DNA of 64,000 nt from Sphingobacterium multivorum (lineage in GTDB: Bacteria > Bacteroidota > Bacteroidia > Sphingobacteriales > Sphingobacteriaceae), in the NCBI RefSeq assembly GCF_039511225.1, contig NZ_CP154261.1:806001-870000 (forward strand), given 5' to 3'. The notes under the pieces are model-generated. The model was given only the letters and a program-made list of their open reading frames with translations. It had not been told where the DNA came from and ran no database searches. Made by a program: the position numbers and the translations under genes. This document shows, in pieces, positions 34,999-43,579 of the stretch; position 1 is the stretch's first letter, and every line of letters starts with the position of its first letter.

Positions 34999-37900
34999 AT
35001 GTATAAAATAATTAAGCTTACCGGCCTTGCGACAAAGCTTGCGCTCTGCTCCATGGTCTCTTGTGCTGTAACCAATAGCCATGCTGGAGGATTGGAAAAG
35101 ATCAATCGCGCTTATTGGGATAATATCAATATTCATTTGTCTGGTGGCAACGCCGCGCAGGCGGTACTGCAGTTGTCAAAACAAACAGGTCAAGCCATCG
35201 GCTACGATCGGAGTATGCTCCAATTAGATCGGGTGTTAATTGCCGAAAAGAAATTCCAGAATGCGAGCTTCGAAGAAGTCCTTGCCTATATTCTGAACGG
35301 AACCAACATCAAGTCAAAAAGAGTCTCAGGCGGTATTGTTCTTGTGAAAAATACGGGTAGACAAGAATCTTATGATTTGAAATTGCAGCTTGTCGATCAC
35401 ACAAAACAGCCTATTGGGGGAGCTTCTGTGCATATTCCATTGACTGGACAGAGCGCCTTTTCGAATGCCAAAGGTGAAGTGACTATTCGATTAGCTGCCG
35501 GCGTATACGATGTACTGATAAGCCATGTTGGCTATGAAAAAAAAGAGTTGAAGGATCTCAAGCTCGATGCCAACACGACAGGTATACGTCAGGTGATATT
35601 AAATGAAGATGCGAACGAATTGGATGAAGTGGTGGTAACCGCATTGGGTATCAAACGCCAAGACCGTTCACTGGGTTATGCTGTCGGTAAAATTAAGGGT
35701 GAGGATATCAATCGGGTCAACAATGATAATTTTCTGGTTGGTATGGCCGGAAGAGTACCCGGGGTTTCGATTAGTTCTACTGGACCCACTGGTTCCAGCG
35801 TGAATATGGTGATTCGTGGGGCATCATCGTTAAGTACAGACAACCAGCCGCTATTTGTCGTGGATGGAGTGCCCTTGATGAATAGTTTAAATAATGTTGG
35901 TCAGATCGGTGACGACAACAAAGTGGATTATGGTAATGCAATTGCCAATATCAACCCCGAAGATATTGACAATATTTCCATCTTGAAGGGACCAAGTGCA
36001 GCGGCGCTTTACGGCTCACGTGCGGGTAATGGTGTGGTGCTGATCACAACCAAAAGTGGTAAGAATGCGGAGAAGATGACTATTGCTGTGACTAGTAATA
36101 CAGTATTTGATATTCCTTATAAATTTATTGAGTTGCATAACAAATTTGCCAGTGGCACCTTGCCATGGCGGCCAGGCGACCTACCCGGCAATTTAGTTAT
36201 TGAGGAGGAGTCGAGTGTTATGGTAGGCGCTGCGCTAGATAAGGGCTATAAAGCTGTCCAATGGAATAGTCCACTTGACGAGAACGGTAAACCCATTCCT
36301 ACGGAACTAAAAGCGTACCCCAATAATATCAAAAACTTTGTTCAGACTGGAGTGACAAGCACCAATGGGATTTCCCTGAGCAACAGAAGCGAAAAACTGG
36401 ACTATCGTTTCTCTTATTCCAATATGGCCAATAAAGGTATTATCCCCAATTCGGATCTGTTTAGAAACACCTTGAATATCAATTCGACCATGCGCCTGCG
36501 CAATAGCCTGACATTGGGCCTCTCATTAGATGCCAGTAGAAATAACTCCAACAATAGACCTGCTGGAAATCGCGGAACCAATCCGATGCAAGCGGCCTAT
36601 GAAGTTGCGCCTCACATCAATATTCTGGATTTGCAGGATTATTGGCTGCCGGGGCAGGAGCAGATTCAACAGCGTTCACAGTCTATTGGCAACCACAATA
36701 ACCCGTACTTCCTTGCCTATGGGGTGAACAATGCTTTTACAAGAGACCGTGTCTTTGGAAATCTACGGTTAGATTGGACCATCAAAAAAGATTGGACGGC
36801 CATGATTCGGTACGCAACGGATATCTATTGGGAAAACAGGGAAACAAAAATCCCTTATAGTTATACGAACGAACCTAGAGGTGCTTATGGAATTGTTAAT
36901 CTGATGAACATGGAACAGAATATCGACTTTCTGACGGCATATACAAAGAAGATCACCGACTTTCAGATCACAGGATCATTGGGTGGGAATTTGCGGTATA
37001 ATCGTGGTAAAACCGTGCAAAATACATCAAAGAATGGCGCTGGACTCATCACGCCGGGGCTCTATACATTGGCCAATATCAGTCCACTGAACCTGGATTT
37101 CTACAGCACAATTTCTGAAAGAGCGATAAACAGTGTTTACGGACTGATCAATCTAAGTTACCGGGATATGGTTTATTTGGATGTGACTGGTCGTAATGAC
37201 TGGTCCAGCACCTTACCTGTAAACAATCGATCCTATTTTTATCCTTCGGCATCTCTAAGTGTGTTGGCCAACCAGGTATTTTCTTTGCCTAAAACGATCA
37301 ATTTGGCTAAGCTGAGAGCGGGTATTGCGCGCGTGGGAAATGATACTTATCCTTATAATCTTTCCAATGTACTGAGTAATCCAGGTAGCTGGGGTGATGT
37401 ATTGCGGCTAACACGTTCAGGATCACTCTTGGTTCCTAACCTGAAGCCCGAAATTGCCACATCTTACGAATTTGGCTTGGATCTGGGTATGTGGAATAAT
37501 CGATTGAAGTTTGAAGGAACATACTATAAGCTGGAGAACAAAAATCAAATTATTTCAACAACCTTACCGGGATCAAGCGGTTTCAATTCGAAAAATATCA
37601 ATGCCGGACTGCTAAGCAGCCGAGGTATTGAACTTGCTGTTTCCGGGCGACCTATTGCCAGGGAAAATTGGTCCTGGGACGTTGGTGTCAATTGGCATCG
37701 CAATCGTACACGTATCGATGAGCTTTCTGATGGTGTAGAATTCTATACCTTTTGGACCGACGGTCGGGGTGGGGCACGTACCTATGTCGGGGAAGAGATC
37801 GGGGATCTGTACGATTCCAAGTTAGTGACCGTGGAGGATCAGTCGTCGCCGTATTATGGTTTTCCCATTCTCAATAAAAATGGTTCTTGGCAGGCTGTAC

Positions 37901-38652
37901 GGATCAATAATAGTCGCAACAAAATCGGAAATTTTAATCCCGATTTCACGATGGGCCTACAGTCAAGCCTTCGCTATAAAAAATGGACGATGAATATTGC
38001 CGCAGATATGCGTTTTGGCGGGAAATTTATGTCGCAGACTTATCGCTATTTCGAATCGAACCTAACCACGCAACGTTTTCTTGACCAAATGATCAATCCC
38101 AATGGGATGACAGGTGAAACGCTGCGCAATTATTTGGTCGATAACAATCTTGTTCGTGTACAGGGCAATCGTTATCCCATTGTTGGAGGACCAGGCGAAG
38201 AGTATGGTGGTTATCCGATCAGTGTGGGTGGTCTTGTTGGCAATTTTGGCGTGTTTAATCCTGGTGTTATCGCACAATATGATGATAAAGGTAATATCAT
38301 AGGTTATACGGAGAATCTGGGTGGTGAAGGAACAAAATATATCGCTTATTCAGACAATTACCCCTGGGATTTTATGAATGCAGCAACATTTGATGCATCT
38401 TTTATCAAGCTTCGGGAACTTTCCTTTAGCTATGATTTAACAGGAAAATGGCTGAAGCGTCTTGGGATAGAAAATGGTAGCGTGGGCGTTTATACCCGTA
38501 ACCTGATCTTATGGACCAAAGCAAAAGTAGGTATAGATCCGGAAATGGCCTTCCAGCCAGAAACTGGTGTTGGATTTAAACAGGGGATTGAGCGCTATAA
38601 CGTTACCCCTTGGTCAATGCCTATTGGATTTAAAGTAAATGTGACATTTTAA
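34999..38652 (+). CDS. SusC/RagA-family transporter with N-terminal STN signalling domain
   Basis: 1217 residues, longer than the other SusC proteins because of an extra STN domain after the signal peptide. This covers residues about 45-120 (LSGGNAAQAVLQLSKQTGQA, then ASFEEVLAYILNGTNIKSKR) and is known to contact FecR. A regulatory-like domain (LKLQLVDHTKQPIGGASVHI), LDEVVVTALGIKRQDRSLGY, a plug with ISILKGPSAAALYGSRAGN and a barrel ending VNVTF follow. Together with the preceding sigma and FecR genes it should signal substrate binding to transcription. Its SusD partner starts 14 bases downstream. The nearby phosphatase and phosphodiesterase hint at a phosphate-containing ligand. Confidence 0.95.
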   Translation: MYKIIKLTGLATKLALCSMVSCAVTNSHAGGLEKINRAYWDNINIHLSGGNAAQAVLQLSKQTGQAIGYDRSMLQLDRVLIAEKKFQNASFEEVLAYILNGTNIKSKRVSGGIVLVKNTGRQESYDLKLQLVDHTKQPIGGASVHIPLTGQSAFSNAKGEVTIRLAAGVYDVLISHVGYEKKELKDLKLDANTTGIRQVILNEDANELDEVVVTALGIKRQDRSLGYAVGKIKGEDINRVNNDNFLVGMAGRVPGVSISSTGPTGSSVNMVIRGASSLSTDNQPLFVVDGVPLMNSLNNVGQIGDDNKVDYGNAIANINPEDIDNISILKGPSAAALYGSRAGNGVVLITTKSGKNAEKMTIAVTSNTVFDIPYKFIELHNKFASGTLPWRPGDLPGNLVIEEESSVMVGAALDKGYKAVQWNSPLDENGKPIPTELKAYPNNIKNFVQTGVTSTNGISLSNRSEKLDYRFSYSNMANKGIIPNSDLFRNTLNINSTMRLRNSLTLGLSLDASRNNSNNRPAGNRGTNPMQAAYEVAPHINILDLQDYWLPGQEQIQQRSQSIGNHNNPYFLAYGVNNAFTRDRVFGNLRLDWTIKKDWTAMIRYATDIYWENRETKIPYSYTNEPRGAYGIVNLMNMEQNIDFLTAYTKKITDFQITGSLGGNLRYNRGKTVQNTSKNGAGLITPGLYTLANISPLNLDFYSTISERAINSVYGLINLSYRDMVYLDVTGRNDWSSTLPVNNRSYFYPSASLSVLANQVFSLPKTINLAKLRAGIARVGNDTYPYNLSNVLSNPGSWGDVLRLTRSGSLLVPNLKPEIATSYEFGLDLGMWNNRLKFEGTYYKLENKNQIISTTLPGSSGFNSKNINAGLLSSRGIELAVSGRPIARENWSWDVGVNWHRNRTRIDELSDGVEFYTFWTDGRGGARTYVGEEIGDLYDSKLVTVEDQSSPYYGFPILNKNGSWQAVRINNSRNKIGNFNPDFTMGLQSSLRYKKWTMNIAADMRFGGKFMSQTYRYFESNLTTQRFLDQMINPNGMTGETLRNYLVDNNLVRVQGNRYPIVGGPGEEYGGYPISVGGLVGNFGVFNPGVIAQYDDKGNIIGYTENLGGEGTKYIAYSDNYPWDFMNAATFDASFIKLRELSFSYDLTGKWLKRLGIENGSVGVYTRNLILWTKAKVGIDPEMAFQPETGVGFKQGIERYNVTPWSMPIGFKVNVTF

Positions 38653-38665
38653 ATATACAACATAA

Positions 38666-40318
38666 ATGAAAAATCAGTTGAAGAGATTCACCATGGCTGT
38701 AGTAGGTCTTGGTATAGTATGGAATATTTCAGCTTGTAAAGATCTGACTGAACTTAATATCAATCCAAACGGTGTAAGTGAGGAAGATGCCAATCCCAAT
38801 CTGTTGTTACCGACAATATTGACAGGAGCAGCAAAAAAATACAATGAGTTGAGTTTCTCAGATCTTGGCGGAGTCATGCAGCACACGCAGTTTGATGCTT
38901 GGTTCAATTCACATAATGATTACGAGTGGACTGGAGGAATTTTGAGCTGGGAAGCTTATTATGGCTTTTTACGTGACAATGAACTTATGCGTAAACGCGC
39001 GGAGAAATTGAGGCTAGATTTCCATAAAGGAGTTTCGCTGGTGATGCGCGCTTACTTATTTGGTTTGGTGACCGATCTCTGGGGGGACGCACCTTATACC
39101 GATGCCTTAAAAGCGGAACTGGGAGATGCTGTATATAATTTTCCGAAATACGATAGCCAGGAAATAATCTATAAGGGAATTATCGACGAGTTGAAACAAG
39201 CGAACGACCTTCTATCCCGTCCCGATGGTTCCTATGAGGTACTGGCTAATGCGGATGTTTACTTTGGCGGAAAAGCTTCAAAATGGCGCCGTTTTGCCAA
39301 TTCGTTGGCCTTACGGTATTATATGCGAATTTCAGCAAAGTCTGCGGACTTTGCCAAACAGGGGATTGAAAGTATTGTTGCCAACCCCGATAAATTTCCA
39401 CTTATTACAAGTGCAAACGATGATGTGTTGATGGATTTTGTTGGTAATAATGCAAATGACTCCTGGCCGTCAAATACCGCTTATGATGCCAGTGGAAGTA
39501 ATTTTAGACGCATGAAAATGTGTGCAACATTAGTTGAACGGCTGCAAGAACTGGGCGACCCTCGTCTAGCGGTTTGGGCGAAAAAGATAGAGATCCCTAT
39601 TGAAATCCGTAATACTGAACCTGCAGGTACAGATAAGATCGTCAATGGTGTCCGGATTGTATCACCGGATGTTGTCAAAGGTATTCCGGTGGATACCGAT
39701 AAGGAGTATGTTGGACTGCCGCCAAGTGTTTCTAAAAATCCTTCAGCCTACAATCTCAACCCAACACCAGGGCAGACCTCAATCAACCCGCATGTTTCTT
39801 ACCTGAATGATAGCTATCGTTCGGCGAAGGGAAGTTTATTAAAAGCACGATTGCTTTCTGCTGCCGAAGTTAATTTTATTTTAGCTGAAGCGGCTTGGAA
39901 AGGATGGGGGATGCCTGAGTCAGCGAAGACCTATTATGAGCGTGCTATACAGGAGTCGCTGGCAAGCTGGGGAAAGGCGGCAGACTATTCCAATTATATC
40001 CGTCAGAAAGGTGTGACGTTTGAAAATACCCAAGTGCAGATTATCGAACAAAAATGGATCGCCAGTTGGACAACTGCCGCACAGTCCTGGTTTGATTACC
40101 GTCGCACAGGGTACCCCGCTTTAAAGGCCGGCCCCGCAGCCATTCGAACACAGCTTCCTGTTCGCGTACCTTATATGCAAACCGAAATGAGTGTGAATCA
40201 GAAAAATGCTGAAGAGGCCTTGAAACGTATTGAAAAGACCGCTTATTCACAAGCGGATAATGAAAATAGTGCTTGGTCAAAACCTTGGTTATTGCAAGGG
40301 ACAAACAAGCCCTGGTAA
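38666..40318 (+). CDS. SusD-like outer-membrane lipoprotein (STN-SusC partner)
   Basis: 550 residues. Lipobox NISAC (Cys 24). The SusD_like-2 pattern is shown by RAYLFGLVTDLWGDAPYTDA, then the region around ASKWRRFANSLALRYYMRIS, NFILAEAAWKGWG, and TTAAQSWFDYRRTGYPALKA near the C-terminus. It binds the ligand at the outer surface and caps the SusC barrel. It follows susC by 14 bases and is 66 bases before the phosphatase gene, so one long transcript is plausible. Confidence 0.93.
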   Translation: MKNQLKRFTMAVVGLGIVWNISACKDLTELNINPNGVSEEDANPNLLLPTILTGAAKKYNELSFSDLGGVMQHTQFDAWFNSHNDYEWTGGILSWEAYYGFLRDNELMRKRAEKLRLDFHKGVSLVMRAYLFGLVTDLWGDAPYTDALKAELGDAVYNFPKYDSQEIIYKGIIDELKQANDLLSRPDGSYEVLANADVYFGGKASKWRRFANSLALRYYMRISAKSADFAKQGIESIVANPDKFPLITSANDDVLMDFVGNNANDSWPSNTAYDASGSNFRRMKMCATLVERLQELGDPRLAVWAKKIEIPIEIRNTEPAGTDKIVNGVRIVSPDVVKGIPVDTDKEYVGLPPSVSKNPSAYNLNPTPGQTSINPHVSYLNDSYRSAKGSLLKARLLSAAEVNFILAEAAWKGWGMPESAKTYYERAIQESLASWGKAADYSNYIRQKGVTFENTQVQIIEQKWIASWTTAAQSWFDYRRTGYPALKAGPAAIRTQLPVRVPYMQTEMSVNQKNAEEALKRIEKTAYSQADNENSAWSKPWLLQGTNKPW

Positions 40319-40383
40319 TTCGTAATCATCAATTAAAAGTTATTAAACATAACAATCAAATCGATTCATAAAACAATATCACC

Positions 40384-41577
40384 ATGAAAATCAAACATAT
40401 TCTTCTAGCTGTAGTACTATGCTGCACTTTATTGGAAGGGAAAAGCCAGACGGATAATAACGCCAAACAACCTGATCGGGTTACGTTGACCTGGTCCGAT
40501 AATCCCAGCAATACACAGTCTGTTTCTTGGCGGATCAATGCGGATAGGACTAAAATCATTGGTCAGATTACCGAAGAACAGAGCAATCCGGAACTTGAGA
40601 AAAATGCAACTACAATAAATGGAACAGCGCTATCTCTCGAGCGAGGACAGCAAGAGGATGCTTATGGACAGGTAACCTTCCGTGACCTGAAACCCGGTAC
40701 AGTTTATGCCTATCGCGTTGGAGATGGCAGCAATTGGAGTGCCTGGAACCAATTCAGAACTGCGGAGCGTTCAGGCGCGTTTTCATTTATCTATTTGGGC
40801 GATGCGCAGAACGACCTACGTTCACGTTGGGCACGTGCCATTCGTCGTGCTTTCCAGCAGGAAGCAAATGCTCGTTTTATTGTTCACGCGGGCGATCTGA
40901 TCAATCGTTCAAATGCGGATGAGGAATGGGCAGAATGGCATGAGGCCGCAGGATTTATTCATCAGATGATCCCTGCTGTTCCAACACCCGGGAATCACGA
41001 GTACCGTCGCGATTCGTTGGGGAAACTTGTCTTGGATCCGCATTGGAAAGTACAATTCAACTTGCCGAAGAATGGACCTGAGGGAATGCAGGATGCTGTT
41101 TATTACCTCGATTATCAGGACCTTCGTATGATCTCTCTAAATTCGCAATTGATTATGCTGGATTCGACTGCAGCAGCAACGCAGGAAAAATGGCTTGAAA
41201 AAGTACTGGCATCGTCAACAAAAAAATGGAACATTGTTGTCATGCACCATCCCGTATACTCCACGGCAAAAAATCGTGACAATACCATCTTGAGAGAACG
41301 TTTCAAACCTATTTTCGAGAAATATGGTGTCGATTTGGTCCTTCAGGGGCACGATCATACCTATGCTCGTGGCGGGCTGGGTAAAAAGCGACCTGTCTAT
41401 CTCCTGTCTGTAGCGGGGCCTAAGATGTATGAATCAGATTCTGAGCGCTGGATGGAAGTTGCAACCTCACAGACGCAATTGTATCAGGTGATCAAACTGA
41501 CCGCTGATAAACTGTATTTTTCAAGCTACAAGTTGAATGGGCAGTTGTTTGATTCATTCGAGTTGTCGAAAAAGTAG
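40384..41577 (+). CDS. Purple-acid-phosphatase-like metallophosphoesterase, exported
   Basis: 397 residues. The signal peptide ends near EGKSQ. Residues about 30-125 are a fibronectin-like N-domain as in purple acid phosphatases (VTLTWSDNPSNTQSVSWRI and FRDLKPGTVYAYRVG). The metallophosphatase domain carries all five metal-binding blocks: GDAQ (139-142), AGD (169-171), GNHE (203-206), MHHP (287-290) and GHDHTY (322-327). It should release phosphate from organic esters or act on phosphodiesters in the periplasm or at the surface. It follows the SusD and precedes a glycerophosphodiester phosphodiesterase gene, so the three may act on the same compound. Confidence 0.92.
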   Translation: MKIKHILLAVVLCCTLLEGKSQTDNNAKQPDRVTLTWSDNPSNTQSVSWRINADRTKIIGQITEEQSNPELEKNATTINGTALSLERGQQEDAYGQVTFRDLKPGTVYAYRVGDGSNWSAWNQFRTAERSGAFSFIYLGDAQNDLRSRWARAIRRAFQQEANARFIVHAGDLINRSNADEEWAEWHEAAGFIHQMIPAVPTPGNHEYRRDSLGKLVLDPHWKVQFNLPKNGPEGMQDAVYYLDYQDLRMISLNSQLIMLDSTAAATQEKWLEKVLASSTKKWNIVVMHHPVYSTAKNRDNTILRERFKPIFEKYGVDLVLQGHDHTYARGGLGKKRPVYLLSVAGPKMYESDSERWMEVATSQTQLYQVIKLTADKLYFSSYKLNGQLFDSFELSKK

Positions 41578-41736
41578 AACGACATAGACGGAAGGTGATC
41601 CATTCAAACCGGATTACTTTCCGTCAATATAGGTGCAGGATTCAATCCATGACGCGATTAAGATGTAACTGCAGCGAGATCGCCGGTTTCTAACGCATAA
41701 CAAAAAGAGATTGCTTAAAATAATAGCTATACAGCA

Positions 41737-42585
41737 ATGAAAAATATTATATTTTCTACTATCTTGTTGAGTATGATAGTAAGTTCTACAAGCCATTTAT
41801 ATGCTCAGTCGAAAGATTTAATAACCAAGTTAGATCAACAGAGTTTACACATAGCTGCCCACCGGGGAGCTCATCTGGAGCAACCGGAAAACTCGATTGC
41901 CGCTATCGAAGAGGCTATTCGGCAGGGGGCTTCCGTGGTAGAGGTGGATGTAAGGGCAACCAAAGATGGTGTGCTTGTGCTGATGCACGATAAAACAGTC
42001 AATCGCACGACAACCGGGCAAGGAGAGCTTGCCAAACAGACCTATGCCGAGCTTCAACAGCTCCACTTACGCAAAAAGGCAAATGGTGAAGCCTCGGATC
42101 ATGTTATACCAACCCTATCGGAAGCTTTGCGCGTTGCAAAGGGAAAAATTATTGTTGACCTCGATTTTAAAGAAGATCGCAAAGAGTTTATTAAGAAAAC
42201 CTATGAACTTGTTGAACAGGAGGGAATGGAAGACCAAGTGCTGTTTTTTCTTTACGATTACAAAGACATGCCCAAGATTTACAAATTCAATCCAACGATA
42301 ACACTTTTTCCGAGGGCACGTAGTATGAAGGATCTTGAGGCCATACTAAAGATGAAATTAACCTCAATTGTCCATCTTGATGAATCATTTACTGATACCG
42401 AAAAACTTAATGCATTGCGCAAACAGGGTATTTATTTTTGGATGAATAGTTTGGGGGAATATGACGACAAAGCAGAACAGGAAGGAAAGGAAGCTTATCG
42501 ATCTTTTTTGGAGAAATATCCTTTTGTACGTCTTATTCAAACAGATCATCCGAACTTGTGGCGCGAAGTGCTTTCCGGCTCTTAG
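41737..42585 (+). CDS. Glycerophosphodiester phosphodiesterase, exported
   Basis: 282 residues. Signal peptide near ILLSMIVSSTSHLYAQ. The GDPD TIM-barrel hallmark is complete: HRGAHLEQPENS (His 42, Arg 43, Glu 51, Asn 52), EVDVRATKDG (Glu 69, Asp 71) and LMHDKTVNRTTTG (His 84). It hydrolyses glycerophosphodiesters to glycerol-3-phosphate and an alcohol, with a divalent metal. The gap of 159 bases to the phosphatase gene contains no terminator-like stem, so the two are likely co-transcribed. A phosphomonoesterase and a phosphodiesterase together could take up phosphate and glycerol from phospholipid head groups or teichoic-acid-like polymers. Confidence 0.92.
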   Translation: MKNIIFSTILLSMIVSSTSHLYAQSKDLITKLDQQSLHIAAHRGAHLEQPENSIAAIEEAIRQGASVVEVDVRATKDGVLVLMHDKTVNRTTTGQGELAKQTYAELQQLHLRKKANGEASDHVIPTLSEALRVAKGKIIVDLDFKEDRKEFIKKTYELVEQEGMEDQVLFFLYDYKDMPKIYKFNPTITLFPRARSMKDLEAILKMKLTSIVHLDESFTDTEKLNALRKQGIYFWMNSLGEYDDKAEQEGKEAYRSFLEKYPFVRLIQTDHPNLWREVLSGS

Positions 42586-42665
42586 TCTATTTTTATCTGT
42601 TTAGTTAATAATAATTAATTTATTGTAGCGATATTGGTAGGATGATCGTCATACAGCTATAACTA

Positions 42666-43172
42666 ATGGAAACCGCAATGAATAAATTATTTACGGGAAG
42701 TTTTGCTATCCTCTTTTTACTGACGAGCTGCAGTAAGGAAAATGAAGTGACTGTACCTATGGATGTTCAAAAACAGCTGGAAAGTTTTGAATGGAGCCCT
42801 ATCGTGTCTGTGAAAGGTACGACAAATGAGCAGCATAAGTATAAACTGAAAGATTGTGAAAAGGATAATGTGTATACGTTCACATTTGCTGAATCAGCGA
42901 ATAAGTTCACTGTCAATCGTGGTAAGGAACTATGTGGGGATGATAAGCTAACATTTGAAAGTTTGATTTTTGCTGAACAACAGCATCGCGCTTTTATCTA
43001 TGATAAAGAGAAGAAAAGTATCAAGTTTGCCGACAGTAGCCCTTACCAAAGTTATGAGGTACAGATTGATGCTGATCAGCTCATATTGATTTCGCGCAAT
43101 GATAATCCGCTAGCATACGCAGCTCCAATTGAATACTATTTTCAAGGTAAGCGGGTGGCTGCAAAAAAATAA
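42666..43172 (+). CDS. Small lipoprotein, hypothetical
   Basis: 168 residues (an alternative start MNKLFTG is at 42678). The lipoprotein signal has lipobox LLTSC, followed by SKENEV. The mature part is beta-rich (YTFTFAESANKFTVNRGKEL, with two Cys residues at CEK and LCGD) and ends AKK. No family is recognised. It may be a periplasmic or outer-membrane accessory of the phosphate-ester locus, being its last gene before a strong terminator. Confidence 0.7.
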   Translation: METAMNKLFTGSFAILFLLTSCSKENEVTVPMDVQKQLESFEWSPIVSVKGTTNEQHKYKLKDCEKDNVYTFTFAESANKFTVNRGKELCGDDKLTFESLIFAEQQHRAFIYDKEKKSIKFADSSPYQSYEVQIDADQLILISRNDNPLAYAAPIEYYFQGKRVAAKK

Positions 43173-43195
43173 GTAGTATATTTCCTTTAATACTC

Positions 43196-43228
43196 AAAAG
43201 AAAGACGGCTTGCCGTCTTTCTTTTTTT
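43196..43228 (+). terminator. Rho-independent terminator
   Basis: A perfect 14-bp stem (43196-43209 and 43212-43225; effective loop a few bases around TT) followed by T residues. It ends the sigma-to-lipoprotein cluster 24 bases after the last stop codon. Confidence 0.92.
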
Positions 43229-43579
43229 AGTTATATATGGATAAAATCCCATTCTACTGATTGGATCAATTTTCCTTGCTCCCTGATGTCATGCCGATCT
43301 CGCAATGTGCTAGAGCGAACCTTGTGTTTTTTGCAATTTGTTTTCCTTCAGTTGAGTAGTTAATCTAAATCAGACCGTTGATCTTACTGTTTTACGTACA
43401 TGTAATTTAAACCGATGCTGCGAAATATAGATGGTTAAAAGAATTAGGAATCAAAATTTAACTTGATTATTTAGGCTAAATCGTTAATTTAGTGCTTTGG
43501 AAACCGGTTGCATAGGTGCAGTGAAGTAATAATACCGTGTCCAATTAATGATTAAAACTAGATAAATAATAATCTACTT
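43229..43579. other. 351-base gap with operator-like palindromes before the GH3 gene
   Basis: No gene is seen. Two inverted repeats stand out: CTAAAT-CGTTA-ATTTAG at 43476-43492 and AAACCGGTT at 43501-43509. These are within about 105 bases of the GH3 start codon and could be operators. The rest is AT-rich without a clear -7 element. Confidence 0.5.
43501..43510. promoter_or_regulatory. LacI/GalR-like core upstream of GH3
   Basis: AAACCGGTTG contains the 8-bp palindrome AACCGGTT, as at 9195-9208 (CTAACCCGGTTTAG). It lies 70 bases before the GH3 start codon. A neighbouring inverted repeat CTAAAT/ATTTAG is at 43476-43492. No LacI-family gene is present in the window. Confidence 0.4.
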
